A stretch of 64,000 bases of DNA from contig CM114272.1 in assembly GCA_050084515.1 (NCBI GenBank), forward strand, positions 54,870,001 through 54,934,000. Direction: 5' to 3'. The stretch comes from Blasia pusilla. Taxonomy: Eukaryota; Marchantiophyta; Marchantiopsida; Blasiales. Shown here in pieces: positions 22,106 through 34,871 of the stretch. Position 1 is the first letter of the stretch. Each line of letters opens with the position of its first letter. The notes beneath the pieces were generated by a model. It did no database searches, was not told the DNA's origin, and saw nothing but the letters and a program-made list of their open reading frames with translations. The position numbers were made by a program, and so were the translations under genes.

Positions 22106-23210
22106 TCCACCCGGACCGGCTACTCGCTCTGGTGCCCTCTCTGGCCCTCGGTCCGGACGTAACTCAGGATGTAAACTGAAACACTTGGCGCGTGTATGAC
22201 CATACCTTTGACAATAGTCACACCGACCTATCTCGGAGTCCACGTTTGCACAGGTGGTGCAGACAATCGTGACTGCTCTCGCCCAGAACCCATGGTGGCT
22301 ATGCTCTCCTCCGCCATGTTGCGCTCAATCTTCTCGGCGGTCCTAAAAACATCTCTCAACGTAGGGGAGGTGTTCATAAGAAGCACCCCCTCCCGCACAT
22401 GTGTCTGTAGGGTCCAGTCCAGCATCGCGTACCATGACTGGATAGCCTGAGTCTCTGTCACCCCATGAGTGACGTTGATCAACCCGTGCAAGCGAGTGTA
22501 AGCCTCACGCAAACTCTCACCCGGGTGCCTCTGGAAGTCATGGATGCTTTGCAACTTCTCCGTCCGTACCCCCTGGTAGCTCGCCCTCAACCACAGGGTT
22601 GAACCTGGGACGAACCCGACTAGACGGTGCAACTGCTCCCGTGCGAGTGACCCCTCCTAAAATGTCACTAGTGGAAGAGGAAGTAGCCTCTCTTGACTCC
22701 TCCTCCTCATCTGGGAATGGCTCCGTCCATGACACATAATGTGGGTCATAGTAGAGCCTCCACGCCTCGATCTCACATGCATATCTCTGAGAGAACTCAT
22801 GGTAATCATCCATGGGCGCCCCCTCTAAATGCTGGAACATACCATTCGATACTATAAACGGGTTGAACTCTCTAGAGTCCCTGGCCCGCTGGGAGTCGCA
22901 CCAACTCCTAAACTCTGCTATAAAATCGTGCAACTCAATCGTGCCTACTGCACCTGAAAACCTACGCGGTCCTCTACCCCGGTCGTCCATCTCGTACGCC
23001 CAACTGGTAGGACCACTCACAATGTGTGGCGATGTGCTCACAAACTCCTCTACACCCTCCCCCTCATCTGACGATGACACATAAGGAGGTCGAGGTGGTC
23101 CCTCACGTGGAGACCCTCGGAACCTCGCGCCACTCTGCGTAAAACCTCTAAAGCTACTCTCGGGTTCACCACCTCGCCTCTCAAAGTCCCGAACGGACTC
23201 CGTGATGACC
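22106..23210 (-). pseudogene. gag: MT-gypsy copy 4: gag, truncated
   Basis: Gag core at 23080-22538 is the longest intact piece in the family here (180 residues from MSSSDEGEGVEEF). It has GPTSWAYEMDDRGRGPRRFS, IELHDFIAEFRSWCDSQ, MFQHLEGAPMDDYHEF and EIEAWRLYYDPHYVSW. A second frame follows at 22632-22228 (SLREAYTRLHGLINVTHGVTE). The second zinc knuckle, CDYCQRYGHTRAKC (canonical C2-C4-H4-C), is at about 22215-22170. The gene stops inside RPDRGPERAPERVAGPGG at 22106, where the accessory gene of the Mutator-like element begins, so everything from the protease onward is missing. Confidence 0.85.
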
Positions 23211-25301
23211 CTCGTGCCCCTCTCACCCGATCACTCTGAACCTTGTGAGTAATCCCTCAATCACTCATCCCAAACATGCGGCACTCAATCTACACTCTCT
23301 CTCCCCGAGACGTGTAACGTGCGGCAACACGCGGCGTGGTGCGGCAAATCGACCAGGCTATCATCTCATCGACAACCCTCAACTCCGGACATCCCACACA
23401 GGTCTATGTCCCCTAAACCACATATATAAATGATGCTCTCAGCATCCACACACCCAATATCCCAAATAAACTACCCAAATCCCTGAATCCCTCACACGTG
23501 CAGGGTAAAGGACCAGAATGGGTAACCTGAACACATGTTGATGTCGCTCCTGAGCAACTGCAAATCTCGACCCCAACTTGATCATGGAGACAAATCCTCC
23601 AATCAGCAAGTCATACTCCTCCCGTACTGACGCTGCTCAAAACTCCTCGATAGACAGTGCGGTCCCAGCGGAACGGTGCGGCGTTGCAGGCGGCACGGAA
23701 CGGCTACGAACGGCACGGCCCTCGATGGTGGGATGTGGCACTCAGCGGCATATCCTCCTCAATCAAAAATAAACCCAAACTCTGCTCCACAATGAGGGTG
23801 TGGCTCCGTGATCAAGATGGTGTGGTGTGGCCACGAGCGGCACGACACGGCAATCGGCGGCGCGTTGCAGCTACGGGCGTCACGGCACGATACTCGATCG
23901 TTGTCGAGCGGCTACCAATCACAATATAGCAGCATGAAATCAAAACTCAAACACCATAAGCGGAGGTCATCGGCCATCACTGGTTGATGACAAACTGCGA
24001 TGATGGTGGCGGCCAAAACAAAGTACGTGGTGGCGACGCAAGTCAGGGAATCAACGAACGTCGTGGAAGACCCTCCACTCCGTAATGGCGGCAATAGCAC
24101 CCAAAGGGTGGACAATGGACGATGGACGGTTGACAGTGACGGCCAACCGATGACGGTGACGGTTGACCATTGACGGCGGACCGTTGATGGTGACTATGAC
24201 GGCGACGGCCACCGCCGGCGTGGCGGCTGGTTTAGGGTTTGAACAATTTAACCCTAAAAATCGCCTAGCAATGGCAGTTTTGCAAGATTGACCATAACTT
24301 TTTACTCACAACTCCAAATTGCGCATTGTTTATTGCACAACGTGCACAGCTTCACGATCTATGACAATGTCAAAAAATATTTAGAATTGAACATTCCAGT
24401 AAAAACTGACATGGACTGTCGTAAAGCCCAATGTCTCCTTCTCCTACACAAAACTTGGCGGCGCTTCCGCGCTGATTTCTTCCAACGAAAATGTAAGACC
24501 TGTAAAAATACAAATCAGCAAGCTACATGGTGCTGCCGAGAGCACCGCATGGGGAAACCCACCCCCATACTTAATCCCTATCAGAAATTGGGCAGCGCTT
24601 CCGCGCGCCACTCTTCCACACAAAAAATCGGCAAATGCAACGAACAATCAAAGCATCCCTTGCTCTGGTAAGCACTCCCATGAGCCGTTGAACGGGGAAC
24701 ACGGTCCCCAACCTGCAAAAACAGCAAGTGACTAGCGAGCTCCCCCATGAAGCTCTCTCACTCTCTCATTCTCGCATTCTCTCTTTGTAAAGTATGCTCC
24801 AATCTCTCTCTCCACCATCTCACACCATAGCTCTCAAAGGTGTGCACTCTCTCTCATGTCAAACCAAACCCACTCTCCTAATGAGAGGTTTGGGTTACAC
24901 TCACAAGGCAAGGTACCATAGCTCCGCCGCCTCATGCCAAGAGGTTCAACAAAGAGAGAATGAGCTCTCAAGCTCTCTCTCCTTGAGGTATACCCCTCCC
25001 CTCTCCCAAGCTCTCTCCATGGTAACCTATTCTCCCAAGTCACCTCCTTGGTTCTTGACCTGATGTAGGAGGTCAAGGGCCACTTACCAAAAATAGAAAG
25101 TCGATCATACACTCAAAATGGTACTTACCTAAAATAGTAAGTTCCTCAATATGGTTCCAAATGAGCCGAAACGAAGGGGAAACCTGCTCTCTCAGGTTTT
25201 TCGGGGCCTCAGCAGGTCATCTGTGACCTACTGAGCGTGTCCTCCACTTCCCACGAAGGCACTCTATTAGATCTCACCGATCTATCCTAAAAGACGTGAC
25301 A
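23211..25301 (-). mobile_element. MT-gypsy copy 4: LTR and leader
   Basis: Minus-orientation LTR start TGTCACGTCTTTTAGGATAG has its outer end at 25301. The body carries the CAACAAAGAGAGAATGAGCT block, the telobox hairpin (about 24230-24260) and the leader down to the gag start near 23210. It abuts a second LTR, with no internal sequence between them, so this element inserted into the other LTR. Confidence 0.85.
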
Positions 25302-26629
<1,328 letters not shown>

Positions 26630-27470
26630 CATGCTCAGATGATCTTGTGGCTCCTAAGAGAAGTCAAGTCTCGGAAGGAGACATGGCCAAGGGGTGAGAA
26701 CCAAACTTGGGACACGGTTGGCATTTGGAGTTTCCGACTATACTTTTGACCATAACTTTTTGTACCAAGAAACGTTTGGGACAACTAAGAAAGCGTTGGA
26801 AAGCTTATGCGGGCCCACTTCCAACACACAAAAGACTTTAGCAAACGTTCAAGCAAAAGATAAGATATGGGTCAAACCCGATTGTATGGGGAGTTAGGTT
26901 GAGGGCCGAAAAGAGGAGCCCGGTGCTCATCCCAAAACATAGGGGGACCTCGGGAATCCCAAGAACTACTAGTAAGGGGGGAGGTCTCCAAGGGTGTTTG
27001 GGACTCAAACCCCACTTTGGGCGCCACGGGGCGACTCAAGGGCACGGAATGGATTGGGAGTTTTGGCATTGTGATTCGAAACCCAAACCAAGTCCAATAG
27101 AGTGGATTTTGGAGGTCCCTATTGGATTCCAACTCGTGACTCATATTTTTGAGTCTTGGTTGGGGACTCATGCGAGGAACATTAGACAGTTGGGACCATT
27201 AGGCATGCAAATGCCGCTTTAGGTGTCTGGACTAACCAGAAAGTCTATCCCAAGTCTCGGAAGACCTGCCCGTGTTGGGAACCTAGGAATGAGGGAAGGT
27301 TGAGCTTGATGAGGTGCTGAGTTGAGGACTCGGTGGGTTGGAAGGCCTCTTGACCCAAGCCATACTAACCTGAGTGTGTTTGGGTGCAGGTTGGCGATGA
27401 GAGTGTCCTATTGAACGTACACTTCCGCAACACTAAGATTGACGTTCGAGGGGAATAGGCGCGTGATATG
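26630..27470 (+). mobile_element. LTR of a third (conventional gypsy) family
   Basis: Non-coding DNA between the MT-gypsy LTR and a primer-binding-like site at 27471. It is followed by gag and protease of a gypsy element, so it is read as that element's 5' LTR. I could not place its exact start because no second copy lies in the window. Confidence 0.55.
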
Positions 27471-27482
27471 TGATATCAGAGC
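27471..27482 (+). promoter_or_regulatory. Primer-binding site, tRNA-Met-like
   Basis: TGATATCAGAGC differs by one base from TGGTATCAGAGC, the usual initiator-tRNA-Met primer site of plant LTR retrotransposons. It lies about 200 bases before the gag frame, as expected. The third base G to A change would weaken priming. Confidence 0.7.
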
Positions 27483-27676
27483 TGATCCTTAGTGAGCAAG
27501 AACTTGGGGTAGTGGGAGCAACCAGATACTTGGGGAAAACCCAAGGTAGCGGCGAGGCCCATATGCTGGGGGAGGGACGTAAGAAATAAGGAGGAGATCT
27601 GAGTGTGGCGGTTTGAAGATAGCAACCGAGGGAGATTAACCATCAAAATGCCAAATCAAGCGTCGCGAACCAACAG

Positions 27677-28925
27677 ATGAACCGATGTCAGATAGGGAGC
27701 CTTTGGAGAATACGCCGACTCTCGAGGTGTCGAACACCAAACATAAGGGTGTACCGAACACAAATCCTCCCGTGGCCAGCGGCTCCAAACTCAAGTGAAC
27801 CAACATTCTATGTCCAAATGATGGACTATATGAAGATGATGACGGAGCATGTGTTCCTACAAAGCAAGCAAATTGCAGAGCTCGAGTCAGACCGAGCTTC
27901 AAGTTCTAGGCAAAAGCTTTGCAAGACGAACCTGCCCACACCATTCACTCGAGCGGGTCGTTCTCGCAAGGTGAAAGATTTTGTTATGGAGATGGAATAC
28001 TACTTCGAGGCGGAGAGGGCAGCGGAGCAGGATAAGGTGGCAGTGGCGGTCACCTTCCTTAACGATCATTCACTACAATTGTGGATAGTGCAGCGAGAAG
28101 AACATGTGACCAGTGGTTCACCTCTAAGTTGGGAGGAGTTCAAGATGTTGATTGGTGACCGATTCACCCCGGAGTATCAAGAGATCCGCGATAGGATAAA
28201 GCTCCTACGACTACGGCACACTGGGTCCCTTAGCGCTTATGTGAGGGAGTTGAACTCCATTCCTAAGATAGATGAGGCATCTTAGATAGAAATCTTCATC
28301 GATGGACTCAAATTGAGTGCGGAGAAGGCCCTATACAAAATGTCGGAGTTGTTGAACACCTGCGTGGAGCTTTTGAGGCTGGTTGAGCGGATTGGGGACT
28401 ATGAGGTCCAAACACCAAGGCCCTTTGAGATGGAAAGTTTTTCCAAGAGTTTGAAAAAAAAAGGGGCACCCAAGAGAATCTCGAGTGGGGTTGAGCGGGA
28501 CCAAGGAGAGTCTCTCAACCCTGTGGCAAAGCGACAGGAATGCCATGCTAAGCCGATGGGAACGCAGCATCCAAAGTCAGTAAACGGCAAGGTGGTATGC
28601 TACAATTATGGTGAACCTAGGCACGTGGCAAAGGGATGCTCCAAACCAAAGATTAGTAATGGGAGTATGATTGCGTTAGCTGCTAAGCACTTGTTGGCGA
28701 GAGGTCTGGAGACCTCCCTTCAAGTCACCAAGAGGACGCCCAACTTGGTGTACCTAAGATCCAAGATTTTTTTATCGCGATGTGATGTTGCTCGTGGATA
28801 CAGGTGCTTCACACTCTTTCCTAAGCCCGAGAATCGTGAAGGAGTTGGGTTTGTCAACCTCTAAGGCAGACGAGCCCATTCGAGTAGGCTTTGCCTGAGG
28901 CAAGTCAATTTTCAAGGTTTGCTTC
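27677..28925 (+). pseudogene. gag: Gypsy gag and start of protease (third family), truncated
   Basis: The first frame (27677-28285) has a retrotransposon Gag core: FTRAGRSRKVKDFVMEMEYY, VTFLNDHSLQLWIV, SWEEFKMLIGDRFTPEYQE and LRLRHTGSLSAYVREL. It ends at a TAG. The next frame (28313-28864) has LKKKGAPKRI and a damaged zinc knuckle CYNYGEPRHVAKGC, in which the second Cys is Tyr. In another frame, near 28770-28920, is the protease start VMLLVDTGASHSFLSPRIV with catalytic DTG. The gene is cut at about 28925, where the Mutator-like element resumes. The protease type (DTGAS) differs from the DSGAQ of the MT-gypsy family, so this is a separate lineage. Confidence 0.85.
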
Positions 28926-29660
28926 CGGCGGAATGGGCTCTAATCTTCGAGCTCGCGCTGACCGTCGGCCCAAAGACGGACTTCCCAATTACCCGCAACG
29001 CGCCCCGTAACGACCATTCGCGAGCCAATGCGAGATCACTAGATCGGACACACCCGGAGGATGGTGTGCCGCCCTCTTCTGGGCCTCTGAGCCCTCGAGA
29101 CTGATTTTCATCAGTCGTATCCTCCTGAACTCGCTAATCCCGGATAACGCAAAACGATGCACGCGATCCAGCGACACTTTCTCCCCAATCCGACCATGCG
29201 GATCTTCATCCCTCTTCCGCTGACGCTTGATAATCGCCTTGAGCTCCTTGTAGAACTCGGACCAAGTTCGGGGTTGAGAATCTTGATGTATCGCGCATCT
29301 TGCTCGCCGTGTATTTCGTTGCAGCAGATCTGGCAAGCTTGATGAATTTGGCGCTCAGGCGTAGATACCTTCTCCCTCCGCTCCGGCTCGGTCTGGCGCT
29401 TTTCTTGGCGGCTGTATCTTCGACCAGCAAAAGGATGGTTCGGCCGCATCTTGAGAAATAAACTTGTTTGCCCAAGTTTTCTTCTTAATCTGAGCACCCT
29501 TTGCAAGCATCTGATTGACGAGGGCATCGCCCAAGAACCCCCTGTACTCTCCTGGGTGCGTCGTAAGCACCTTCCTCACCCGATCGCGATCCCGATCCAA
29601 TGGTGGGTGACATTCCCCTCCGATACAATCTTGCACATCCAAACTCAACTCGTCAAGAAA
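28926..29660 (-). pseudogene. Accessory gene: further exons, family unknown
   Basis: Minus-strand pieces read GGECHPPLDRDRDRVRKVL, HPGEYRGFLGDALVNQML and KKKTWANKFISQDAAEP (29648-29470). Then in other frames come SARPSRSGGRRYLRL, SAKFIKLARSAATKYTAS and WSEFYKELKAIIKRQRKR, followed by KVSLDRVHRFALSG. It is basic and helical, with no family I recognise. The need to change frame near 29450 and 29280 shows frameshifts or unseen introns. It lies between the array-bearing intron (29676-30362) and the nested LTR elements, so it is read as part of the same minus-strand gene. Confidence 0.4.
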
Positions 29661-29675
29661 TTACATGGGTTCCTG

Positions 29676-30362
29676 CAACCCGTCGGACTCCGACGGGTCG
29701 TCACAGCTCAGGGTTGGATTCTAGCAACAAGCTAAATGATGCAACCCGTCGGAGTCCGACGGTTTGCATTCAGATTTGCTAATGCCAGGTAAGCAACTCG
29801 TCGGACTCGACGGGTTCTTTGACGCTTTTTCGGATGTTTTTAAGATTGCACTTTCGTCGGACTCGACGAAGTTCTTCGATCGCTACAATTTTGGATGTTT
29901 TTAAGATTTACTTTCGTCGGACTCCGGCGGAGTTCTTTCGCTACGCTTTTCGGATGTTTTTTTAAGATTGCAACTCGTCGGACTCCGACAACTTGTTTGA
30001 TTGCTCGATAGGTGGCCTATCGAGCAACCCGTCGGACTCCGACGGTTTGCTTTGGGCCAAAAACTAGTTAAATCTATGTTCCATCAAACAAGTCGCCGAG
30101 TCGGCGAGTTGCAATCTTAAAAAACATCCGAAAAAAAGCGTGCGATCAACAACCCGTCGGAGTCCGACGAGTTGCAATCTTAAAAAAACATCCGAAAAAG
30201 CGTGCAGTCCAGCAACCCGTCGGAGTCTGACGAGTTGCAATCTTAAAAACATCTGGAAAAGCGTGATCCAAAGAACCGTCGTCGAGTCCGACGAGTTGCT
30301 TTCTGCAAAAACAAACCTAACCCATTCATCAATCGAGCAACTCGTCGGAGTCCGACGAGTTG
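29676..30362. repeat. Palindromic repeat array 2 (about 12 units)
   Basis: Units of CAACCCGTCGGA-N-TCCGACGGGTTG type, with variants such as CAACTCGTCGGA and CCGACGAGTTG. Spacers include TTGCAATCTTAAAA followed by CATCCGAAAAAGCGTG. These spacers appear in that orientation at 30110-30260 and inverted at 29820-29990, so the whole array is a large imperfect inverted repeat centred near 30060. It lies in a predicted intron of the accessory gene, downstream of a GTGAGT donor at 30379-30384. Confidence 0.9.
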
Positions 30363-30384
30363 CGAAAGTGTTAAAGATACTCAC

Positions 30385-30870
30385 GTGTTCATGGCATGCA
30401 TTGCCATCTCCACCGTCGCCATGTGATGAGGGTATGGGTGAAGGACCACTGCCTTCACGCAGAAATGTGCCTCCAATGAGTTGGGGCGCTCCTCCGCAAA
30501 CTTGGTCCACGCCATGAACCGTGATTTCCATCCCGGATGAAGAAATGCGATTCCTCATCCGGCTGAATTCCGTGCCCTCAACTTGCCTTTCAAGTCCTGG
30601 TCTCGCATCCTCCGAATGTGTCGAGCTTTTCCAAGTCCTCCTGGGTAACGAGCTTGGGTTCCATGCTCGTCGTAAGGCTGAACATAGAAGGGAGGAAAGC
30701 TGTCGACGAGGATCTTTGTGCCGCCGCCGATTGTTTGAGCTTTGCGATGTCCTCGTCGGATCAGATTTCGCGGACATATTCCATTGTCCTTAATCGGCAG
30801 AGTGGAATCCTTGGGGCGTTGTGGCCCTCCATGAGTGCCATCTGTTTTACCACCTATCGAACCGGGACAA
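30385..30870 (-). pseudogene. Accessory gene: exon with stops
   Basis: Minus-strand frame contains MEYVREI, then SDEDIAKLKQSAAAQ, then SMFSLTTSMEPKLVTQEDL. The alternative frame has RMRNRISSSGMEITVHG and GGAPQLIGGTFLREGSGPS, and ends CHEH at a GTGAGT donor (30384). A stop separates REI from SDEDI, and the frame changes near 30590. No domain is recognised. It links the coiled-coil exon above to the intron with array 2. Confidence 0.4.
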
Positions 30871-30940
30871 GAGGAATAAGCTACACCGAAATCCCAATGA
30901 ATTGCAATTCACATAATAAAAAACCTAACCTCTCTTACCC

Positions 30941-31563
30941 GCTCGAAAATGGAGTCGGTTTCTTGACCACTAACTTGTCGAGGCGAGAGGGGTGGAAAAT
31001 CGATCGGGAACTCGTAAATCCGATAGAGGTCGATGTCCTCCGCCGGGCTTGGAGTCGAGAATGACCGCTCTCCGGCTTCTTCGGCCATGTCCACCATCTC
31101 CACGCTGGCGGTCCTCATGACCTCGTCGTCATCGATTTGAAATGGTGTTGTTTCCACTATGTTGATTGTGTCCCCGGACTTCGTGGGGGACATTTCCCGC
31201 ATCTCAACACTTGCGGTTGGACGGGCTGGGCTATCGTCAATGGCTATCGCTTTTCCCCCCGCTTTAGCCAGTCGCCCTCCTCACCGACGCGTCCAAACGC
31301 TTCTTTTCTCTCTTTTCGTCTGCGATCCTTTTCTTCAAGGCCTGCGACATCTCGGCCTCTTCGTTCTGTTTTTCTAGCGCCGCTTGAACACGTCTCACCA
31401 GAAGCACTTGGTTGTGCATCTCCGCTTCCCTTTCCCACTCCTCGATTTCCTGCTGCCTAATTTCATTCGCCGAACGAGGCCCAGGAGAAGCTGACGCAGG
31501 AGTCCTAATGGACTTGGGAGTGAAGCTCCCAGACTTGTTGGCTTGTGCTTTTTTCCTCGTCAT
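30941..31563 (-). pseudogene. Accessory gene: N-terminal coiled-coil and acidic exons
   Basis: Probable start at MTRKKAQANKSG (about 31563), a basic N terminus. A Glu/Arg/Lys-rich coiled coil follows: RQQEIEEWEREAEMHNQV, VRRVQAALEKQNEEAEMSQ and LKKRIADEKREKKRLDA. A second part in another frame (31202-30941) is acidic: TTPFQIDDDEVMRTASVEM, then AEDIDLYRIYEFPIDFPPL, ending DSIFER at a GGTAAGAG donor. I recognise no family. The gene is divergent from the transposase, sharing the array-bearing region 31564-32859 as a probable bidirectional promoter. Confidence 0.5.
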
Positions 31564-32859
31564 TTTTTCCGGAAATGCCTCCACCTATGTCCACGACAAA
31601 TCCCTTGATCAGTCGCCTTGCTGATGTCGAGATGGGAGCTCATCTCGCCTTGATGGTTAGCTCGAATCGTCCCGATATCGCTCGGTCGAACCGTCTCGCT
31701 CTCGTTCCCTCCTATCGACTCGCGATGTGTCGCCGCATGAAATGCCCCTTCGTATCTGATCAGCTGCTGCACGGGAGAGTGAGGAGTGAGGAATGAAGAT
31801 TGCAAAATGATAAACCGGAAATGAGCAATCTCTGCCCTATTTATACTTTTCTAGCTGTTGGGCTGACCGTTGGGTCCCGTCGTCCTTTCGACGGCGACGT
31901 GCCGGATGTTTCGGAAGTCCGGACGTGAAAAATCGCAACCCATCGGAGTCCGACAGTTTTCGCGGCTCCGCCATCCTGGGTACGTCGCCACGTGCGCGAG
32001 CAACCTGTCGAGACCGACGGGTTGAGCGCCTCCGTCGTCTTCGGAAAAGAACGCGAGGTACCCGCGCAACCCGTCGGAGACCGACATGTTGCGCGCCTCC
32101 GCCATCCTGGGTACGTCGCCACGTGCGCGAGCAACCCGTCGAAGACCGACGGGTTGAGCGCCTCCGTCGTCTTCGGAAAACAACGCGAGGTACCCGCGCA
32201 ACCCGTCGGAGACCGACATGTTGCGCGCCTCCGCCGTGTTTGGGACGGGAACGGGACGTATTTTGGGCAATCCGTCGGAGACTGTTGGGTTGCACGCTTC
32301 CCTCATCAAGGGTTAGGAACGATGGCTTCCCGTGCAAGTCGTCCGAGTCTAGCTGGCTGCACCACAAGGCGAGGCCCTTGCGCAACCCGTTGGACGGCGA
32401 CGGGTTGCACGCCGTCTTTGGGCTAAAAGGCGAGGCACCTGCGGAACTCGTCGGGAACTGACGGTTTGCACGCCTCCGGCATCTTCGAGCAAGGAGCGGT
32501 ATCCCAACAACTCGTCGGAGAGCGACGGGTTGCTCGCTTCGACAATGTTTAGCAGAAGCGTGCAACCCGTCCGATGCCGACGGGTTCTGTGCTTTCGTTA
32601 GCCGGGTAATTTTCGAGTTACTAGGACTCCGACGGGTTCCAAGTGTGATGCGCAACCCTCTGCTTCCCAAATCCGGTAACATATTGCAACATAATTGAAT
32701 GTGTTACAGAATTGGATCCATTGTGTCAGACAATGTCACCCACCGAATTCATCTTGTCAGTAAAAATCTGTCAGGAGTATCTGTTTCCTATTCACTATCA
32801 ATTAAATATTCTCATTCTCATTCTTATTCTCAGTCTCCTCCCATAGGAATCTTCTTGGA
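31564..32859. promoter_or_regulatory. Divergent intergenic region with palindromic array 3
   Basis: Lies between the minus-strand accessory gene and the plus-strand transposase. Array 3 (about 31936-32640) has around ten 10-5-10 units, such as CAACCCGTCGGAG, ACCGACATGTTG, CAACCCGTCGAAG and ACCGACGGGTTG. Part of it is a tandem duplication with a period of about 131 bases (CTCCGCCATCCTGGGTACGTC at 31966 and at 32097). An AT-rich stretch with TCTCATTC repeats near 32805-32840 lies just before the transposase ATG. A promoter role for both genes is inferred from position. Confidence 0.65.
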
Positions 32860-34871
32860 ATGGATAATTATGTTAAGCTCACTTGTGGCAGTCATCTGGC
32901 GGCCCTTCCTCAATCAAAAATCATTCGACCCCAAGCTCGTGAGTCTTTCGTAGTAGTGGATGAAAATTTTCTGTCTGTTCGATTTCTTCTTCAACTTGAA
33001 ACCATCTTTGTATCCAAAGATATTAGGGTGGAAGGTACGGAAGACATAATAGGTGAGACAGTCCAGCCAATGACCTCAAACCGTAAAGTATGGAATCTCC
33101 TACCTGTAGCAAATGGTCAATACAGAGTTTACGGCCTGCCCCTGAATTCGTCTGTTTCCCAAGTAGACGGTCTAGAATTTCCTAGTGCTCCAAGCTCTAC
33201 GTTTGCAACTCCAAGCTCTGCAGATCCGGCTTCGACTCCAACTTCGCACACTCGTAACAATGTTGTTCTTCCTGAAGAGATTCCGGATGTTATCAACCTC
33301 AGCGGATCTGTCGGACACCAATCGGGCCCTGTGTCCGCCTACTCGTTCCTCTTGCGAGTATCAGGAAATAGTTTGCTTTCGTCTCTGCCCTTGAAAATGT
33401 TCAAGCACATTCTTGTCGACGAGCTGCCGCCCACGTACGATGGTAATTGCATTTTTGAGTTGCCTCCACTTGCTGCTCCTGCTCAAAAGAAGGATGGAGG
33501 ACGCCTGAAGGGTATGGACAGAAAGTCTGATTGTCATCGATGGTGCAGGCTTCAACGGACCAGTGCTTCCATCCCAGATGGTCCTTGGATTGTCTCCCGC
33601 CGCCAATGCGTGGGAGCCTTGGAGTGTAGAAGTCCAGCATGCCCGTATCTAGAGCGCAACGAGCGAGTCAATACGTCGCAATTCCCCCCCAAGAATGCAG
33701 AAACTCCATACGAGGTGGGTGCCACAATACCGCCGGGAGGCCATCGATGTCCTCATTGTCAGGCATCACCCTTCTGCGTTGGAGCATGTCCTACATACAT
33801 ATTTTTCATTGTCCATGACTTGGGCTCCACGTCAGAGTATACAAGGCTGGCAGTTCATGTTGGCTCCCACACTCATCTTGTGACCGATGCAATTCAAAGA
33901 CACATCAAGGAGGATGTGGCGAAGAAAGTAGCCGAGGTCTTCAGAAACTCTCCGGGTTCAAAGCCCGGGGTGATGAAGCTCACAATGGCATCACAAATTT
34001 GTGAACAATTGCTTGGAATCCCTGGACAGGGCGAGATCACGGCGGTTGAGGAGAAACAACTCTGGGAAAATCTCGCATTTCTCGCTGATCCTGAATGCTT
34101 CCGAATTTCTTTGCGTCGATACGAGTTCTGGATGGAAAGACGGCCAAAATGGATGCCATCGCCAGAATCAAGGCCAACTCTAGATTTCCATTCATTCAAA
34201 GATGGCAGTTCATGGGCCAAGAAGGCGAGGGATCCAGGGCCTATATCTTCAAAATATCAACCACAGATCCCTCGAGTGGCCTCGATCTTATAGATCGAAT
34301 GAGGGAAGGGGAAGATCTTTACGGGAGCTGGGTCAGCTTTGATATTTGCTACACAGTGCTGAACGGATGGTTGACAATGGGTGCTCACGTTTATGACCAT
34401 GTGGAGAAGGGACTCAAAACTATATTTGTGTGTGAAGTAAAGGCAGAAGACGTTGGCAGTTTGAAGATGTGCTGGTTACTCTTATTGGAGGTGGTGAAGG
34501 AAAACAAAAGGCCACCTCCGGAAATTTATGGGTTCATGGCGGACAATGCACAACTTGAGTGGATTGCTATCCGGGAAGTGTTATGGGGTGGAGAGGTTCA
34601 ACCGGAGAGGGAAAGGTCGGATGCTTTCCATTGGCAACAGTCTATGACCCGGTACACCAAATCTTGCATCAAGGAGAATAAGAGGACAGAGCATGTCACT
34701 CTACTCCAACGCTGCAAGGACAAAGAAACCTTGAAGCAGGCCATGGACTGCCAGGAAGAACTTCATGGGTGGTGGAGGAAGCATGCGATTGAGGGGAAGT
34801 ACAAAGAGTTGTGCTCTTGGTTGAGTTGGTGGACTGTACGTATGAGACAATGGGGAAACTTCATGCGGCAG
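32860..34871 (+). pseudogene. Mutator-like transposase, exon 1 (zinc-binding and DDE parts)
   Basis: From Met 32860 the frame runs 477 residues. Residues 250-320 hold Cys-rich motifs, CVGALECRSPACPYL and RCPHCQASPFCVGAC, like the WRKY/GCM-type DNA-binding zinc region of MULE transposases. A frameshift lies near 34100-34290; the continuation is KMDAIARIKANSRFPFIQ. The catalytic core is there: SWVSFDICYTVLNGWL (first Asp) and IYGFMADNAQLEWIAI (second Asp), then HWQQSMTRYTKSCIKENK. The exon ends MRQ at a GTGAGT donor (34872). The enzyme would cut at the inverted ends and insert with an 8-10 bp duplication. The part after the intron has the ESVHSSW segment and a SWIM finger. Confidence 0.8.

Noticed and set aside
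31841-32682. Long Arg-rich open frames over array 3 (up to 281 residues)
   Set aside because: They follow the repeated palindrome in several frames at once and lie in the gap between two divergent genes.
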